Below the pieces are notes generated by a model that did no database searches, was not told the DNA's origin, and worked only from the letters and a program-made list of their open reading frames with translations. The position numbers and the translations under genes are program-made. This document shows positions 35,201 to 46,237 of a stretch of 64,000 nucleotides of DNA, piece after piece. The DNA is from Psococerastis gibbosa (Eukaryota > Arthropoda > Insecta > Psocodea > Psocidae). Each line of letters begins with the position of its first letter. The first letter of the stretch is position 1. The stretch spans positions 39,454,770 to 39,518,769 of the forward strand of contig OZ020484.1 of the NCBI GenBank assembly GCA_963971405.1. The letters run 5' to 3'.

Positions 35201-35730
35201 CGCCTTTGTCATTTATATTTTGCATAAGCATAATACGTTGATGCACGTACAAAACCTTATTACAAAAAATACTCTTTTTTTCAGTTGGTCGGGGGAAATG
35301 CTATCGAATGTAATGATCTTGATTTCAAGATCTGGGGACCTTGAACAGACCTCAAAAGTAATGAAAAAGCTTGGCCAAGCAAATACATACCTGGGTGAAC
35401 CTGACATAGATGCCCTTAGCGCTTATGTTGACTTGTGTATACGAAATAATGACTTCTCCAAAGCTCTCGTAAGTGGTTCTAATAATGTACCCGCAATTAT
35501 AAATATTTGTTGGCCTGTTACACCATTTGTAACAATTTTTAGCCCTTTTTAATAGCCTAGGCCAAACAACTTACAGCCCAGTTTTTTCTTGTACTTCGCA
35601 GGTCTGCCTCAATTACTGCAAGGAAAACGGTAGAACAGAAGTGATAACCATGGCGAAAGATCTTCGTTCAAGACTTTCTCTAACTGATGAGCAGTCTCAG
35701 CAATTAGCGCACGTTCTTGCGGCCGATTAA
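23246..35730 (+). CDS. PTCD3: Pentatricopeptide repeat protein PTCD3 (mitoribosomal mS39)
   Basis: PTCD3 is an RNA-binding PPR protein of the mitochondrial small ribosomal subunit, needed for mitochondrial translation. Exons are 23246-23545, 24043-24172, 26752-26899, 27526-27757, 30322-30542, 32939-33145, 33810-33918, 34499-34734, 35285-35468 and 35602-35730. Phases agree throughout and the coding length is 1896 nt (631 aa, against about 690 in vertebrates). The start at 23246 gives a basic, Leu-rich N-terminus (MFACIFKLRTLLLSKSQLL) that fits a mitochondrial targeting peptide. Recognisable family blocks are LASTLKRDPTAAHYKYHDDP, AAYSSIIQGMMKFG (PPR-like, exon 4), IGTLNAVLHTISGLG, LGVEPSLGSYYYIL and FEIQDPSDTSFFLKAMEVC. 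Introns 2 and 4 each contain a dead Tc1-like element, and intron 2 also holds a perfect MITE hairpin. PTCD3 diverges from PCED1 and converges with mS26. Confidence 0.93.
24400..24540. mobile_element. Perfect palindromic MITE (69-bp arms, 3-nt loop)
   Basis: The left arm 24400-24468 and right arm 24472-24540 are exact reverse complements; the loop is TCG. The outer end is AGGCGGGGATTCCACCGACC. It sits in PTCD3 intron 2, so the pre-mRNA would contain an uninterrupted hairpin. TA flanks each end within the palindrome. Confidence 0.92.
24795..24872. mobile_element. Short palindromic MITE in PTCD3 intron 2
   Basis: TAGGCGCATATTCCACCTAC pairs with GTAGGTGGAATAAGCGCCTTA; the centre AATAGTCAATACCAC...TATTGACTATT is shared with the 20340 copy. 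Confidence 0.83.
25097..26613 (-). mobile_element. Tc1-like transposon, degenerate, in PTCD3 intron 2
   Basis: Inverted termini start CAGTCATGAAAAAAATAAT on the left, and the right end gives CAGTCATGGAAAAAATAAT on the complementary strand. TA lies on both sides. The minus strand encodes a broken DD34E transposase, including WGCFFYYGVGPIHRIKDI and SPGINPIKNLWNDL. The second catalytic Asp region reads QGNDPKN, in which Asp and His positions look altered. It is about 1.5 kb and dead. Confidence 0.85.
27809..29395 (-). mobile_element. Second Tc1-like transposon, degenerate, in PTCD3 intron 4
   Basis: The ends CAACCCAAAGGCAGAATAGT match inverted copies at both sides (the right terminus ends CTTTGGGTTG), with TA flanks. 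Minus-strand pieces are a helix-turn-helix N-terminus (about 29041-28772, KPISEETRNTIIYLNQTGVS, PPSTVQSI) and a C-terminal block SLDLSPIENL near 28250. Stops separate them. It belongs to a different family from the element in intron 2. Confidence 0.85.
30766..31950. mobile_element. Foldback element interrupted by another transposon
   Basis: Arms at about 30768-30890 and 31795-31950 match the 731-1126 foldback family (GTTGTAGAAGACTACTT and inverse). Between them sits the GCTTTCC-ended element 30892-31675. Located in PTCD3 intron 5. Confidence 0.75.
30892..31675 (+). mobile_element. 0.78-kb non-autonomous element, ends GCTTTCCAATTT
   Basis: It begins GCTTTCCAATTTATACGTG and ends TTTGAAAGC. It shares long blocks (GGTCCCAGGAACCC, TCTCAAAAACGGCTCCAACG, GGACAGGTTGCTTTCCCAGA) with 12519-13305 and 4491-5162. 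No coding capacity is evident. Confidence 0.8.
32034..32583 (-). mobile_element. 3' end of a poly(A)-tailed LINE in PTCD3 intron 5
   Basis: On the minus strand it runs from FIGAEPKYG through ARTSVQKWVQRK and a Cys/His motif region (CRLCEVEEETAEHILFECEA) to LEFIKKTG, then a poly(A) tail (T-run at 32034-32055 on the plus strand). These are typical of the region after RNase H in LINE ORF2. GAAACATAG at 32025-32033 and 32584-32592 is a likely target duplication, which places a 5' truncation at 32583. Confidence 0.75.
33212..33365 (+). mobile_element. SINE family 1 copy in PTCD3 intron 6
   Basis: ACTTCGATGGCATAGTGGTA gives a tRNA-like A box; AACACATGTATTACCTACAG and GAGGCGACTGAAAATG follow. The poly(A) end is degraded. 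Confidence 0.7.
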
Positions 35731-36455
35731 ATTCACAACAGAAGTCCGGTAATAACGAATGGAAAATGCTGCGTCCTGCGAATGTGAGTTGTTGACTCGA
35801 ATAATTAAAGAAAACTTGAGTAGTCTAGATGAAGATGCAAGAACTGACTAATATACTGTAGTATTACATTACGAACTTGAAGCGACCGTTATTGTTAGAT
35901 TACTCCGTTATCAAAAGGCGTAAATTAGGATTAAGTGGACAATATAAAAATGAAATAAGAGAAAAAGTTTATTTCTTGGCTACCTAGCACCTTTTTACCA
36001 AATGGGGTTTTACTAAGACTATTCTGCTATTTCAAATATGCAACATTAAATTGTCAGCATGGTCCATCAATTCGTATGTTTAACAATCTTACACTTAACC
36101 TACTAGGTTTTTTTCCAGTAGAGACGAACTTCGGAAACTTGGAATCTGCTTTAAAATCTGAAACAAGGTATTATTGCATGTGTTACAATAGTAAAAGGAG
36201 AGAATGGAAGAAAAGTGTAAGAGCTGTAGAACAGAATCGATTAATCTCCACAGGAGAATGAAGGTAATAATAAACAAGAGGGAACCGGCCATGGCTCTCT
36301 TAAATAAAAAGGAAAACGTTATCACTTCCTTACAAGACAAGCTGGGGACATGGGAGTATTTCCAGGACCTCAACGACGATAAGGAATGAAACGTATGCAG
36401 CAAATAGAAAGTATAAATCTTAATTAAGGCGGAGAAGACCCAAGTGATGGCTGAT
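35731..36455. other. Spacer between convergent PTCD3 and mS26
   Basis: PTCD3 3' UTR is presumably at the left. An open frame near 36204-36389 has no family match that I recognise and is not supported. Confidence 0.4.
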
Positions 36456-36984
36456 AGGCGCTTATTCTACCTACGTCAATAGTCATAGTGGTATTGACGT
36501 GTTAGCAGACATTTTCAGACTGTCTTTAATGTCTGCTACCACGTCAATACAACATTTACTATGAACTATTGACGTATTGACTATTGTTAAAATTGATCAA
36601 TAATCATAGAGTAAAATCACGCGCTGCAAACAATAACAAACTAAAATGGCGTCATGGAATATGTTAAGTACAAAAATTTTAATAGATTGTTTATAAAACA
36701 GTTTTCATCCATTAAACAGATCGGTGAAGGTCGATCTTACTTCGGATCTCCTATTATTATTGGGTTTTATTAAAAATAATAAGTGTATGAAGAAAACAAA
36801 TACAAACAAAATTTCAAAAAACAAATGCAAACAAATTTCAAAAATTTGGCGCACACGTTTCAATAGAAGAAAAGTGTTAATAGTTGAAAAAACGTGTGGA
36901 AAACCCCGCCATCAATGAAAAATTGAAATGTCCTTGAATTTAATATTTTTCATTGACGATTGACGTATGTGGAAACCCCGCCTA
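36456..36984. mobile_element. Composite MITE with hairpin inside a related element
   Basis: The left end TAGGCGCTTATTCTACCTAC is of the short-MITE type. It is interrupted by the long-MITE core (GTCTTTAATGTCTGCTACCA at 36512-36541). It then passes into unique-looking sequence (GATCAATAATCATAGAGTAAAATCAC) that is also present at 1812-1925, and closes with GTGGAAACCCCGCCTA near 36984. It shows that the short and long MITEs share one parent family. Confidence 0.6.
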
Positions 36985-37320
36985 TGAAATCTGGATATAC
37001 AGACGAATCCTGCCCATATCTTGGAGAGATTATGTCCCTAATGCTGAGGTCCCGAGGCGAATTGATATAGAAGCTGAGTTGTTGCTAACGGTTAAGAAAC
37101 GGAAACTGACATACTTCGGCCATGTAAGGAGGAACGAAAAATATCGCCTTCTGCATGTTATGATACAAGGGAAGGTAGAAGGAGAATATCCTGGTTGATA
37201 ATCCTGAGGCAGTAGTTTGGCAAAAGCAGGACTTCCCTTTTCAGAGCAGGAGAATATATTAAGGTGTTTTGTGAGCAGCAGTCATCAAGGTCCAAATTGT
37301 CCTGATGCTTCGCTAGAAGA
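36985..37320 (+). pseudogene. RTE-type LINE 3' fragment
   Basis: The frame reads IWIYRRILPISWRDYVPN and KKRKLTYFGHVRRNEKYRLL, then IQGKVEGEYPG before a stop, with SSLAKAGLPF-type remnants beyond. This is the C-terminal end of an RTE/BovB-like ORF. It abuts the right end of the composite MITE at 36456-36984. Confidence 0.75.
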
Positions 37321-37671
37321 GATTATTATTATTTCTTATATAATAATAATTCTTATATATTATAAGAGGCATTAAAAGAAGAATATTTAAACCGGGGTAA
37401 GTGTGTTTGGTACTAAATGAGATGTACAGTTACAATTACCATCTATTTTATCTATTTAATTTTAACAAAATAAAATTTCACAGGAAATATCAATAGTTGT
37501 TAGGAAATTGTATTTTGTACAAGGTCAAATCCCCTCCGTTTGTGTCATAATTTTGTTCATTAATTTAAAGGCCTTTAAAAGTCATCTCTAAACGGGAAAG
37601 CTTTTATAATCTATTGTCTGAAATTATAAATATTACACAGTACAGTAAATAACGTATTTGTGAATACCTTT

Positions 37672-40600
37672 TTATGCTTCTTTTGAGTTTTCTTCCATTT
37701 GGATACGCCGCTCGTTATGGGATAAGTTTAGAGGGGAGGCTTTCATTTCCGTGTCGTAACCAGTGAACATATTGCCTTGTAGGTCAATGGCGTAGTTATA
37801 GTCGGTTTCACTGCCCAGGCACTCTTCTATCTTCTTATCTAAATTCTCCCTTGTGATAAAATCTTTGCTTTTCTCCTAAAACAGAAAATTTTAATATAGG
37901 CTAATGAGATATAGTATATAATAATAATATACGTATGTTTACATACTTTGTCGTTTACAATTTTTGTAATATCTTCTCTCTCTCTCGTGCCGAGAGGCGT
38001 GTGAGTGTAACGCATTATCTTGGGCGGCTATTACACTGGAAACATATGTATATACATCTATATGACAATTTCTGCTGCCCCGGTATTTGGAAGAAAAAAT
38101 TGTATTCGTTCAATTTAGGTCATACATTCAATAGGGTACTTGTCACTTGTAACAACAAAATATGCTAGATAAGGTAGCTTATAGGTTAACGACAATAATG
38201 CAATATGTTTTTTGCATGAAAAATTGCAAATATTAAAAAATCAATTATTAAATGTTTGATTTTTTAGCTGTGGATTTAAAAGAGCCAAAACGCCAGCAAA
38301 TATGGGTAACATGAAAACACGTCTAATTCGGGATTGTCATGTGGGACATGCTACTGGCGGCTATGCAGCGGCCATCACAGACGACATCGCATTCCAGAGT
38401 CCACCTTTTTAACCATTAAACTTAAATAGGGGGAAAAGGAAGAAGAGACTTAAATAGATGGGGAGAAATATGTTTTTTTTTTTAATAAATCTAGGAATAC
38501 ATTAAAATAGGTTTTCCAAAATTGTCAAGTGGCCTGTTACAAATAACACTAAATACTCATCATAAAAGCGTATACAATAATCGTGAAAGAAACCCTTAAA
38601 TTGGAGGTTAGAGATGATGAATTCCAGAACCTAATCGCCCCAACCGAGAAGGAATATTATATGATGATCATATGACAGTGGTGTATGTATGGTGTCGGGA
38701 CATGTAGAGTGGTGGTACGGACTCTGACTTTCACCCTAAAGGTTGTTGGTTCGAGACCTACACTTCCTACATTTTCTGGCCATGCTTCGGAGGGCATGTA
38801 AAGCAGGCGGTGCCGGGCTTTCTTAGTTGAGTGTAAGAGAGGGCTTTATAGCCCTAACTCCGCTAGGTTGGCTCAGTAATAGAACAAAAAACGTCCTTAT
38901 TTATTTATGTATAAAATATTGGGGGGGGGGGGGGTCCAGACCAGGTCGCCTAAAGCTATCAACTGTCACTGTATCACTTTCATATGATCCGAATGACTGC
39001 GTTCAGCTACGAAATCATAAATTATTTACTCGCGTGTGTCTAAAAGCGTTGGAAAAAATATTATTAAGCCTTTAAGCAAATTATGAAACATACAGGAAGA
39101 TCCATTGTATATTTGCAAACTCGGCTGGGCCAACAGTAAGTGAATATTTATAGGGAATAGAATGACACGCTAATTTGACACAGTACAGATGGATTTAGTA
39201 AAATTTAAGAACCTACAAGAGCCTACGCAGTAAGGAGACATATTGAAAATTATTACAGAAAGCCACTGAAGAGGCAGAATTTTTGGCCTGTGTTACTATT
39301 CTATACTATACTATATATTCTGCTGATACTCGTAGATGTTGTGCATGCTAGCCATTACGATATTGTGATGCAGAAGCGAAGACCTACTAGGCTACAATAA
39401 TTTTAGAAAGTAGTTTTCATTTACCTTTTCAATGCGAACAAGCTCTTCTATACGCTCTTGCATTATAGCCTGTTTTTCATTTACTATCTCAATAACATCT
39501 TTGGCCATCTTTTCGTGCGCAAGTGAGTTAAGTGTTAGTCTTTCCTGTCTCCGCTTCTCACATTCTTTGTTCCACTCGTCATTCACTTTTAATGAATTCT
39601 CAATCTCCTCAGCACTTGCTCGAAAAGTTGTAGTGTCAATGGAAGCCGATTCACTTGTGTCTGTGCTTACCAAATAGTGTCTAAAAATCAAGGCAAATCA
39701 AATCAGGTACCAAGTGCGAGTCCTTCCACTGTCGGATATTTAGCTTTCAGTAATTATTCCCCATGAAAAACACGGGCAAGTCACAAAAATTATCCACAAC
39801 ATTATCAAATATTGGTTTAAATTTTGTCAGAAATCTATTTAGTTTTAGTTTTCACATTAAAATTATTTTGCATCAATGCAATATCAATTGATATCGATTT
39901 TTTTTAACGCATATTTTCAGCATTTCTGCTTTAAGCAGCCCTGCGGGGGGGGGGGGGGGGAAGTGAGTCTGTTTATTGTTTTGAGGCACCATAAGGGCCA
40001 ATGGCGGATCCACGGGGGGTGGGGGGCCTAAATGAGTTAATTCATAAGATAATAAAATAAAATTGAATAAAACTCAACTTCTCAACAAACAAATTCCCTT
40101 TTAAACTTACGGTAAAGGTGTAGTTTAGCTACCCCTCATAAAATCATAAAATTTGGTTCTATATCGTTGATTTAGCTTTAAAGAAATCCATTTAATTTCC
40201 GAAAGAATTAAAAGTCGGAAAAGTATTGTTTTTTAGTTACAGCCCAATTTAGTTCGAATTTTTGCATGGGCAGGTATAGGGACAAATTGCTCACACAATT
40301 TTTTATTGTCAGAGGCATGTAAATAATACAACCCTTCCTTAAAATATGAATTCCCTTGCAAATGGGATGTTTTCCTTCCATATTAAAAGCATTTTCATTC
40401 GACTTTTGATACAGCGGGGTAGCTAAACTACACCTTTACCAAACTTACATACAACTTGTGACTCCCCCTAATTTTTCCGCTGGCTCTGCCCTTGATAAGG
40501 GCAGACTCATTCACGTCGGGGAGAAGGGGAGTTGACTCACAGGGTGGACCTCCTGTTTATAGTGGATTCCGAACCACTTGGGGAACATAGTAGTCACTCG

Positions 40601-41072
40601 ATTAATTCGGAGGTGACCAGGACTCGCCACGCACGTAGACTGGTATAGTCTCAGTGCGGTATCATGTTCCTGCCAACGCTGTACACACTACCAAGTTTGC
40701 CACAGTTTGAAACACGCTCTGCTCTCGTGGATTCAACTTGGTAATTAAATTATTGGCGGATTGCATGTTTACCACACTACAGCCGGAAGCATAATACCAA
40801 TGCCATAAAAATGTAGCAGTAATATGAGTTAAAAGAACTTACCTAATAGATTTCATGCTGGTTTTATAATTTGAATATAGTCGCAAAAGCTCGGTTCTCT
40901 CTTCGGGGGGAAGAATAGGTTCATCGCGAATAATAAATCTTTTACTTTTTGCCGTTCCCAACCAAAATGGTTTTCTTGGCTTGCGTGGGTATCGACGAAC
41001 ACTTTGATTTTGAATTAGTTTTAAAAAAGGCTCACCAACTAAGAGACCAGAATTAATCAAGGAGCGCAGCAT
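37672..41072 (-). CDS. MRPS26: Mitochondrial small-subunit ribosomal protein mS26
   Basis: mS26 is a metazoan mitoribosome-specific structural protein. The three exons are 41072-40843, 39680-39425 and 37875-37672 (TAA stop). Junctions are in phase, giving 690 nt and 229 aa. The N-terminus (MLRSLINSGLLVGEPFLKL) is hydrophobic and basic, fitting a mitochondrial presequence. It is followed by the Arg/Lys-rich RRYPRKPRKPFWLGTAKSK. The middle exon is a charged helical segment (KECEKRRQERLTLNSLAHEK) likely to form a long coiled helix. The last exon has the conserved block DFITRENLDKKIEECLGS and the YNYAIDLQG region that define the family near the C-terminus. Intron 1 contains a repeat with a nested hAT-like element; intron 2 contains a tRNA-derived SINE. 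The gene converges with PTCD3, another small-subunit mitoribosome protein. Confidence 0.9.
38693..38895 (+). mobile_element. SINE family 2, tRNA-derived, in mS26 intron 2
   Basis: The A-box-like GTAGAGTGGTGGTACGGACT and B-box-like GTTGGTTCGAGACCT are about 40 bp apart, as in tRNA-derived SINEs. The body is CATGCTTCGGAGGGCATGTA and GAGGGCTTTATAGCCCTAAC. Confidence 0.75.
39895..40745 (+). repeat. Older repeat copy, split by hAT-like insertion
   Basis: The pieces on each side of 39999-40494 match 51475-51785: TGCTTTAAGCA, GTGAGTCTGTTTATT, GGTGGACCTCCTGTTTATAG and CACGCTCTGCTCTCGTG. Confidence 0.75.
39999..40494. mobile_element. hAT-like element in mS26 intron 1
   Basis: The exact 8-bp duplication ATAAGGGC lies at 39991-39998 and 40495-40502. 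Ends are CAATGGCGGATCCACGG and, inverted, CAAGGGCAGAGCCAGCGG. It splits an older repeat of which 51475-51785 is an uninterrupted copy. Confidence 0.85.
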
Positions 41073-41507
41073 GGCTTATTCACTAGCAAGAGAAATATTT
41101 TGAAATAAGTTAAAAAATAATACTTATTTCATCGCTTTTATTTATTATGAGTAAATACTAAATTAGGAACAGCGAACCCGGAACCTGCGAACAGCTGATC
41201 ATTTCATTTCAATGATATCGATATCGAGATTTACATTTCCCGTGGCATTAGACAAAACTTTTCCCGCGCATTTAGAAATAAAAAATTAGGCGGCTGCCAT
41301 CACTTGTGCACCAAAAAAATGATGAGATGTTTGTTTTAAGGAGACTATTATGTAGATACTTAACTTATCTATTATAAATTAAGTTATAATATGGTAGAGA
41401 CATTATTGATGCACAAATGACGGATTATTGACAGATGGAATAGCCGCCTATAAACGAAACTCACGTACAGTAGGATGATGGTTCAAGTCCCCTTGGCTCC
41501 TAAGGTG

Positions 41508-41637
41508 CCCATTCCATTGACCGGCTAGGGCTATTTCCAAAAACGGTGACGTGGTAGCAGACATTCAAGACTTAGGTGGCGTTTCCACCGACCTCGCATT
41601 GCAGAATTGACGGAAATGTTTATTTTCCTCTATGCCA
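41508..41637 (+). repeat. GGCG-family element upstream of mS26
   Basis: Near-identical to 1664-1793 over CCGGCTAGGGCTATTT, GACGTGGTAGCAGACATTCA and TTGCAGAATTGACGGAAATG. Confidence 0.75.
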
Positions 41638-42367
41638 TCGGATTTACTTAATAATTCAGAGTAGAATACAAGAGCGAAGAGTCAATCGACCAAAAACCAT
41701 CAGTCCTTATCAGGATGTGGAATGCAGTACGCCTAATGCGATACGACTCAACGTTGTCATTGCCAAACCCGGAACATTTTTATAGGTTGCGTTGTGCGTT
41801 GCCTCTCCATAACTCCACTAATTTTCGAAATAATTTTTATCCTAGCATTATCATAAGTCAGACACAAAGTTGTCCAGTAGAAAGCTTTAATTCCAACCAA
41901 GAAAAAATATATATTGGCCTTTTCAGTACCCTCAGATAAAAGCAAATAACTGTTTTTGTAGTCTCCTGACCTATTTCTATCATCGAAGTCTTGTGGGCGC
42001 AATAAGTATATTGGGGGCCCATTATGTTTCACAGTCTATCAGCTAAAATAAGCTTTAAATGTTGCATTCTAACTGGAACAGAAACATAATAAATATGCAT
42101 ATTTGAACGTTACAAAACTTTATTGGGTAAGGCTACGGTTATTTTTTTGGACGGGGATATTTTGAATTAATCAAATCTCTAGACATAATTATAAAATCTC
42201 TATGTGGAATAATCGAATTGCTCACTTTAACTAAAGAACAACTCCTAACACTTTATTTGTGTAGCCTACCATTTTTATTTTTATTTGGCTTGAACAGTTA
42301 TACATACGCATGAAACTATGTAGCCAAGAATGTTCCCTTCAAGAAAACTCACATAAACAACCCGAAA
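41638..42367. other. Spacer between mS26 and SLBP
   Basis: It holds the SLBP 3' UTR at its right end. No gene is supported in the remainder. Confidence 0.4.
42252..42285 (-). terminator. SLBP: SLBP polyadenylation signals
   Basis: On the minus strand, AATAAA occurs at 42285-42280, 42279-42274 and 42257-42252, starting about 85 bp after the SLBP stop. These are the likely cleavage/polyadenylation signals. No comparably clear signal was seen just after the other genes. Confidence 0.55.
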
Positions 42368-45181
42368 CTAGTAATTGAGTAGGGAGTCATCTAAAGATGT
42401 TGCATTAGATTCTTGATCGCTATCTTGAGCTTCTGCGTTTATTGGATCCCATTTATGAAGATCCTGTCGCCAGATGCGAATGAGACCATCCCAAGCACGG
42501 CGACTGTATTTTAGATCTTTTGGAGGCGTCCGAGGATGCTCTTTATTCCTCAGATTTCTGCAAGATAAAACATACCACCTTTATTGAGAGTCACTCACAT
42601 CCATATTATGGAAACGGCTTAATGCAACTCTTGTATGGTTCGTATGAAGTTGCTGTGTTTCTTATAATATTTTTGCGCATTTTCTAACTTAGTAGTATTC
42701 GTATATGATCTGTTCTGAAAGACTGATTTAAAAAAAAAAAGTGGAAAAAGTCTAGTGTGCCAAGTCAAGTCGGGGCTATAGGGTAGGATGAGGCAGAGTA
42801 GTTGCATGTATGTAAGCAGATATCCCACTATGCTGAACGCTGTGTGGCTCAGCGTAGTGTCATGGTGCAGCCGTCAATTGTTGACGATCAAAACCTTGAG
42901 TTTGAGGAATGCTCGCTTCATCAGTGATCATTCTAATAATCATCCTGCGATCACTGTTCAGAAAATGTTTCACGCGTGACACATTTTCGTTGGACTTGCT
43001 GGTCGAATGGCATCCGGAGCGGTCGTCATCCCGTCTTTCCCTACCTCCCCGGAACAGCTTCTGCCACTCAAAAACACCCGATCTACCCATGGCAATATCT
43101 CTGTAGGTCTTCTTAATCATGTGAGTCTCTTTGCCCGTTTTACTAAGCTGTATACATCGTATCGCTTCTCTATACAACGCTCCATGATTCTTTGTGACAA
43201 GGCGTTTTGACAGGGGCTCACCATAGAAGTGACCTGCCCTCTTCAACGGCCGAGAACCATCCGCTGAATTTCTCCAGCACATTATCCCCCTCCATCGATC
43301 TTGCGCGCGCAGACCATCTCTCGTCCGCTCGGGAGAAAAATCAGTCCTACTACTTTCAGAACAGACCCTTCAATGTCTTCGTTTCTTATTAATTGTACAA
43401 ATTGACAAATTGCAAGAGTACAGAAGAAATAAAGAGGGAGAATAGCGACCAAATAGAATTGGACAATTAGAAAAAAAACTATGCTGCCTATAACAATACA
43501 AATTACAGATTGCAAAAGGAAAACAATAGTTCACATAATGGTATAATATAGATTCTCAAGTGTACGTATAGTGCTGATGAGAAGTGAAATTTTCATCACT
43601 GTGGCCTCAGAAGTGTATTGCAAATAGGATTATTTAAGTGGTCTACTATAATTATAATTGAATCATATAGTTTCAAAACCGGCTCTTTCCACTCCCGCTG
43701 ATTTTTCGTGAGAGCCAAAAATCTGTCACTCCAAAAATAACTGGTCAATTCATTTAATTTTTTGTTTTTATCTTTTTTTATCACAGCATTGATTAATATA
43801 GCGCCAAAACCTAAAATTTGAAAATTTTTGAGAGGACCTGTTTTGAAACTATTTGACTCAATAGACTAAATTTTGTATTTAAATGTATACAGTAGGTTTC
43901 CATTAAACGTGTAATTCTGCTATCGAATTTGATTTCAGTTATCTATCAGAGAGTGAACTGAGTATCATCTTAGGTCTGTACCAGGGGTTGTCAAATATAA
44001 CAATATATTTTATTATATTTTAGGAGAGAGAAAATTATTACAGGTCTACTGAGACGACCTTACAATTATTGCGCATTTGTTTGCTTTATGTTTCAGTACA
44101 CGCTCAAAATACAAAAATATTGACTTACTGCAATGACAGAGTTATTGCCATTCTCCTCATCATACCTTTAGACTCGGAGGATATATAAAATTCTAATATT
44201 CTTACTTTGGAACTTCCTTGATGTAATTGTCGTAACCAACTGTGTTTTTTCCAAAGTCTATTTGCTTCTGTCGTCTAGCCAACGTGGCAGGATCAGTTTC
44301 ACGCTCCGCAACAGGCTTACGTTTGGCGCGGGGGCTTTCTCCATCCGCACTAAAATTACGAATTCGCTTCCTTCCACCATCAACGTTGCTACAGTGACTG
44401 CAAAGAACATATAGCAATAAATAAATACCATACGCTTTTACACCGCGATAAAACGGGTCTTCACCTATCGCGGTTATACAATACATTTTCTTGCATTCCA
44501 CTCGGCATACGCCCTGCACCCCTGCATACGCCTCAGCGTGCAATGAGCAATTAGCAAGAAAGTCTCACTCTACCTACCCCTAGTTGTAGTACATTTATGA
44601 TACACTGTGGATGGTGGTATGGAGAAACATCCTACCTTTCTCGATTTCGTGACTCATCGCTGCCTGACGGAGACACAGACCTTCCAGAAGACATTTGATC
44701 TCTTCCTCGTCTCTTGCCAGTATTATTTCGCTTCTTTATTTCATAATCTCTTCCAGTTGTCAGAAAATCCACCGAAGAAGAATTACCATCACGTTCAGTC
44801 TTTTCAATTGTACACTGAATAGACGAAGGGCAAGTAACAGTATTTGCTGATTCTACCCCCATTGGTTGACTTTTTTCTTCCTTACTTTCAATAATTGGTT
44901 CATTTTTCAGGGAACTACTCAATGTAGAGGTACAGCCACTGTCTGCATTTCCAATTTTAAATTCAATAGGTGGAGGACAAGCAACAGCTGTTGATTCTTC
45001 TTTCATTGGAGTGACCATGTGAAATTGATCAATGTGTTGCAAAATGTCAGCTACATTCGTTTTAACTTTGCTTTGTTTTGCGGGCGAATCTCTAATATTT
45101 GCAACACCCAAACTTTCATAATATAGCTGATCATCGTCTTCAGCCATATCCGACCACAAAATCTTTGATGCAGGTGCAGTC
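42368..45181 (-). CDS. SLBP: Histone mRNA stem-loop binding protein SLBP
   Basis: SLBP binds the 3' stem-loop of replication-dependent histone mRNAs and drives their processing, export and translation. Coding exons are 45181-44636 (first ATG 45147), 44397-44206 and 42557-42368 (TAG). From that ATG the product is 297 aa. The RNA-binding domain lies at about residues 204-275 and is split by intron 2: [20 protein letters not shown], then [17 protein letters not shown] and [13 protein letters not shown]. The regulatory Thr of the family's TPNK loop is kept but the loop reads TPPK. The tail after the domain is short and acidic, ending SLDDSLLNY. The [11 protein letters not shown] motif at the start of the 45181 exon resembles the conserved N-terminal motif of the family and runs upstream of ATG 45147. 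Residues before the ATG are open, but I found no earlier in-frame ATG. The last intron holds a mariner relic. Confidence 0.92.
42905..43255 (-). pseudogene. Mariner transposase N-terminal relic
   Basis: The minus strand shows [32 protein letters not shown] and [16 protein letters not shown], in the order of the paired-like DNA-binding domain of mariner transposases. Upstream the reading frame shifts ([15 protein letters not shown]). The DDD catalytic part is absent. It lies in the last intron of SLBP. Confidence 0.75.
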
Positions 45182-46237
45182 CTAAAAAAGCAATTTTATG
45201 GTTTTGAAACACATCCTTATATCGATAGATTAAAATTGCTGACGCAATTATTTAGCCAGCAGACCAGCATCCCGGTAATAAACAAGAAAATCTTTATGTA
45301 CCTCACGAGACATTTGCTAATTCGGCATTTCTACTTTTCTATGATTCAGTCAGGCTACAAAATCCAAGTAGGTTATTGATAATAATAATGGTACATTTGT
45401 CATTTGTAAGGATTTTAAATGTAGACGCGAATGCAAAGTTTTAAATTAGCCATTTTACGTAGCTTCAACTACCTATTGAGACGGCGACAATGTTAGGCTT
45501 CTAGAAAATGTCTTTTACAACTTTTCAATTCATGCCCCCTGAGCCTAAAACCACCCCCGTTCAAAATGTTACATATTATATATGAATGTATGTATATAAT
45601 ATCGATTTTAGGAAACACTAATTACTTACGTAGATGTTATCCGATTTGGATTAAATATACATATTTTAAGCTAGGATTGTTTTATTTACATGTTCCTCCC
45701 ATAAAATTTGTCATAAGCAATAAGTGCCTATACCAGACAATGATAAAATTAGTAAAATTCGACATAAAATGGGCTGCAAGTTTAATAATTATGCTACGCC
45801 GACCTTTAATTCATCAGAAATGGGTTTCTCTTAAAAGCTAAATAAACGATATATAACCAAATTTAGTTATTTTATTAGAGGTAGCTGAACTAGACTTTTA
45901 GCCAAAGATATACTTGGGAGGGAGCACAGAACTATATAAGCATAATAAAATTGGTCGACTGGTGGTGTAGATATACTTTGGAGTGTAGTATAGCCCTGTA
46001 TAGGCCAAGCATAAAAGCAGTCTAAAACTTGAACACTCACGTCATTTTATGATACTAACAAAGAACTTGTACTTGAATAAAATTTCAATTGTATCTTATA
46101 CAGATTTGTCAAAAATTCAAAATTAAAAGCTTTTCTTTTAAGCAGTAACACACAGTCAAAAAATATAATCTTCCAAAACAAATTAGGCGGTAAAAATCAC
46201 AAAAACAAACTCATCAGTCCCATATTTGTTTACATAC

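Noticed and set aside
36204-36389. Lys/Glu-rich 61-codon frame
   Set aside because: No family match, splice context or conserved motif; likely chance in AT-rich DNA.
42788-43392. Several plus-strand frames of 60-67 codons
   Set aside because: They are complements of the mariner relic, with no recognisable protein features.
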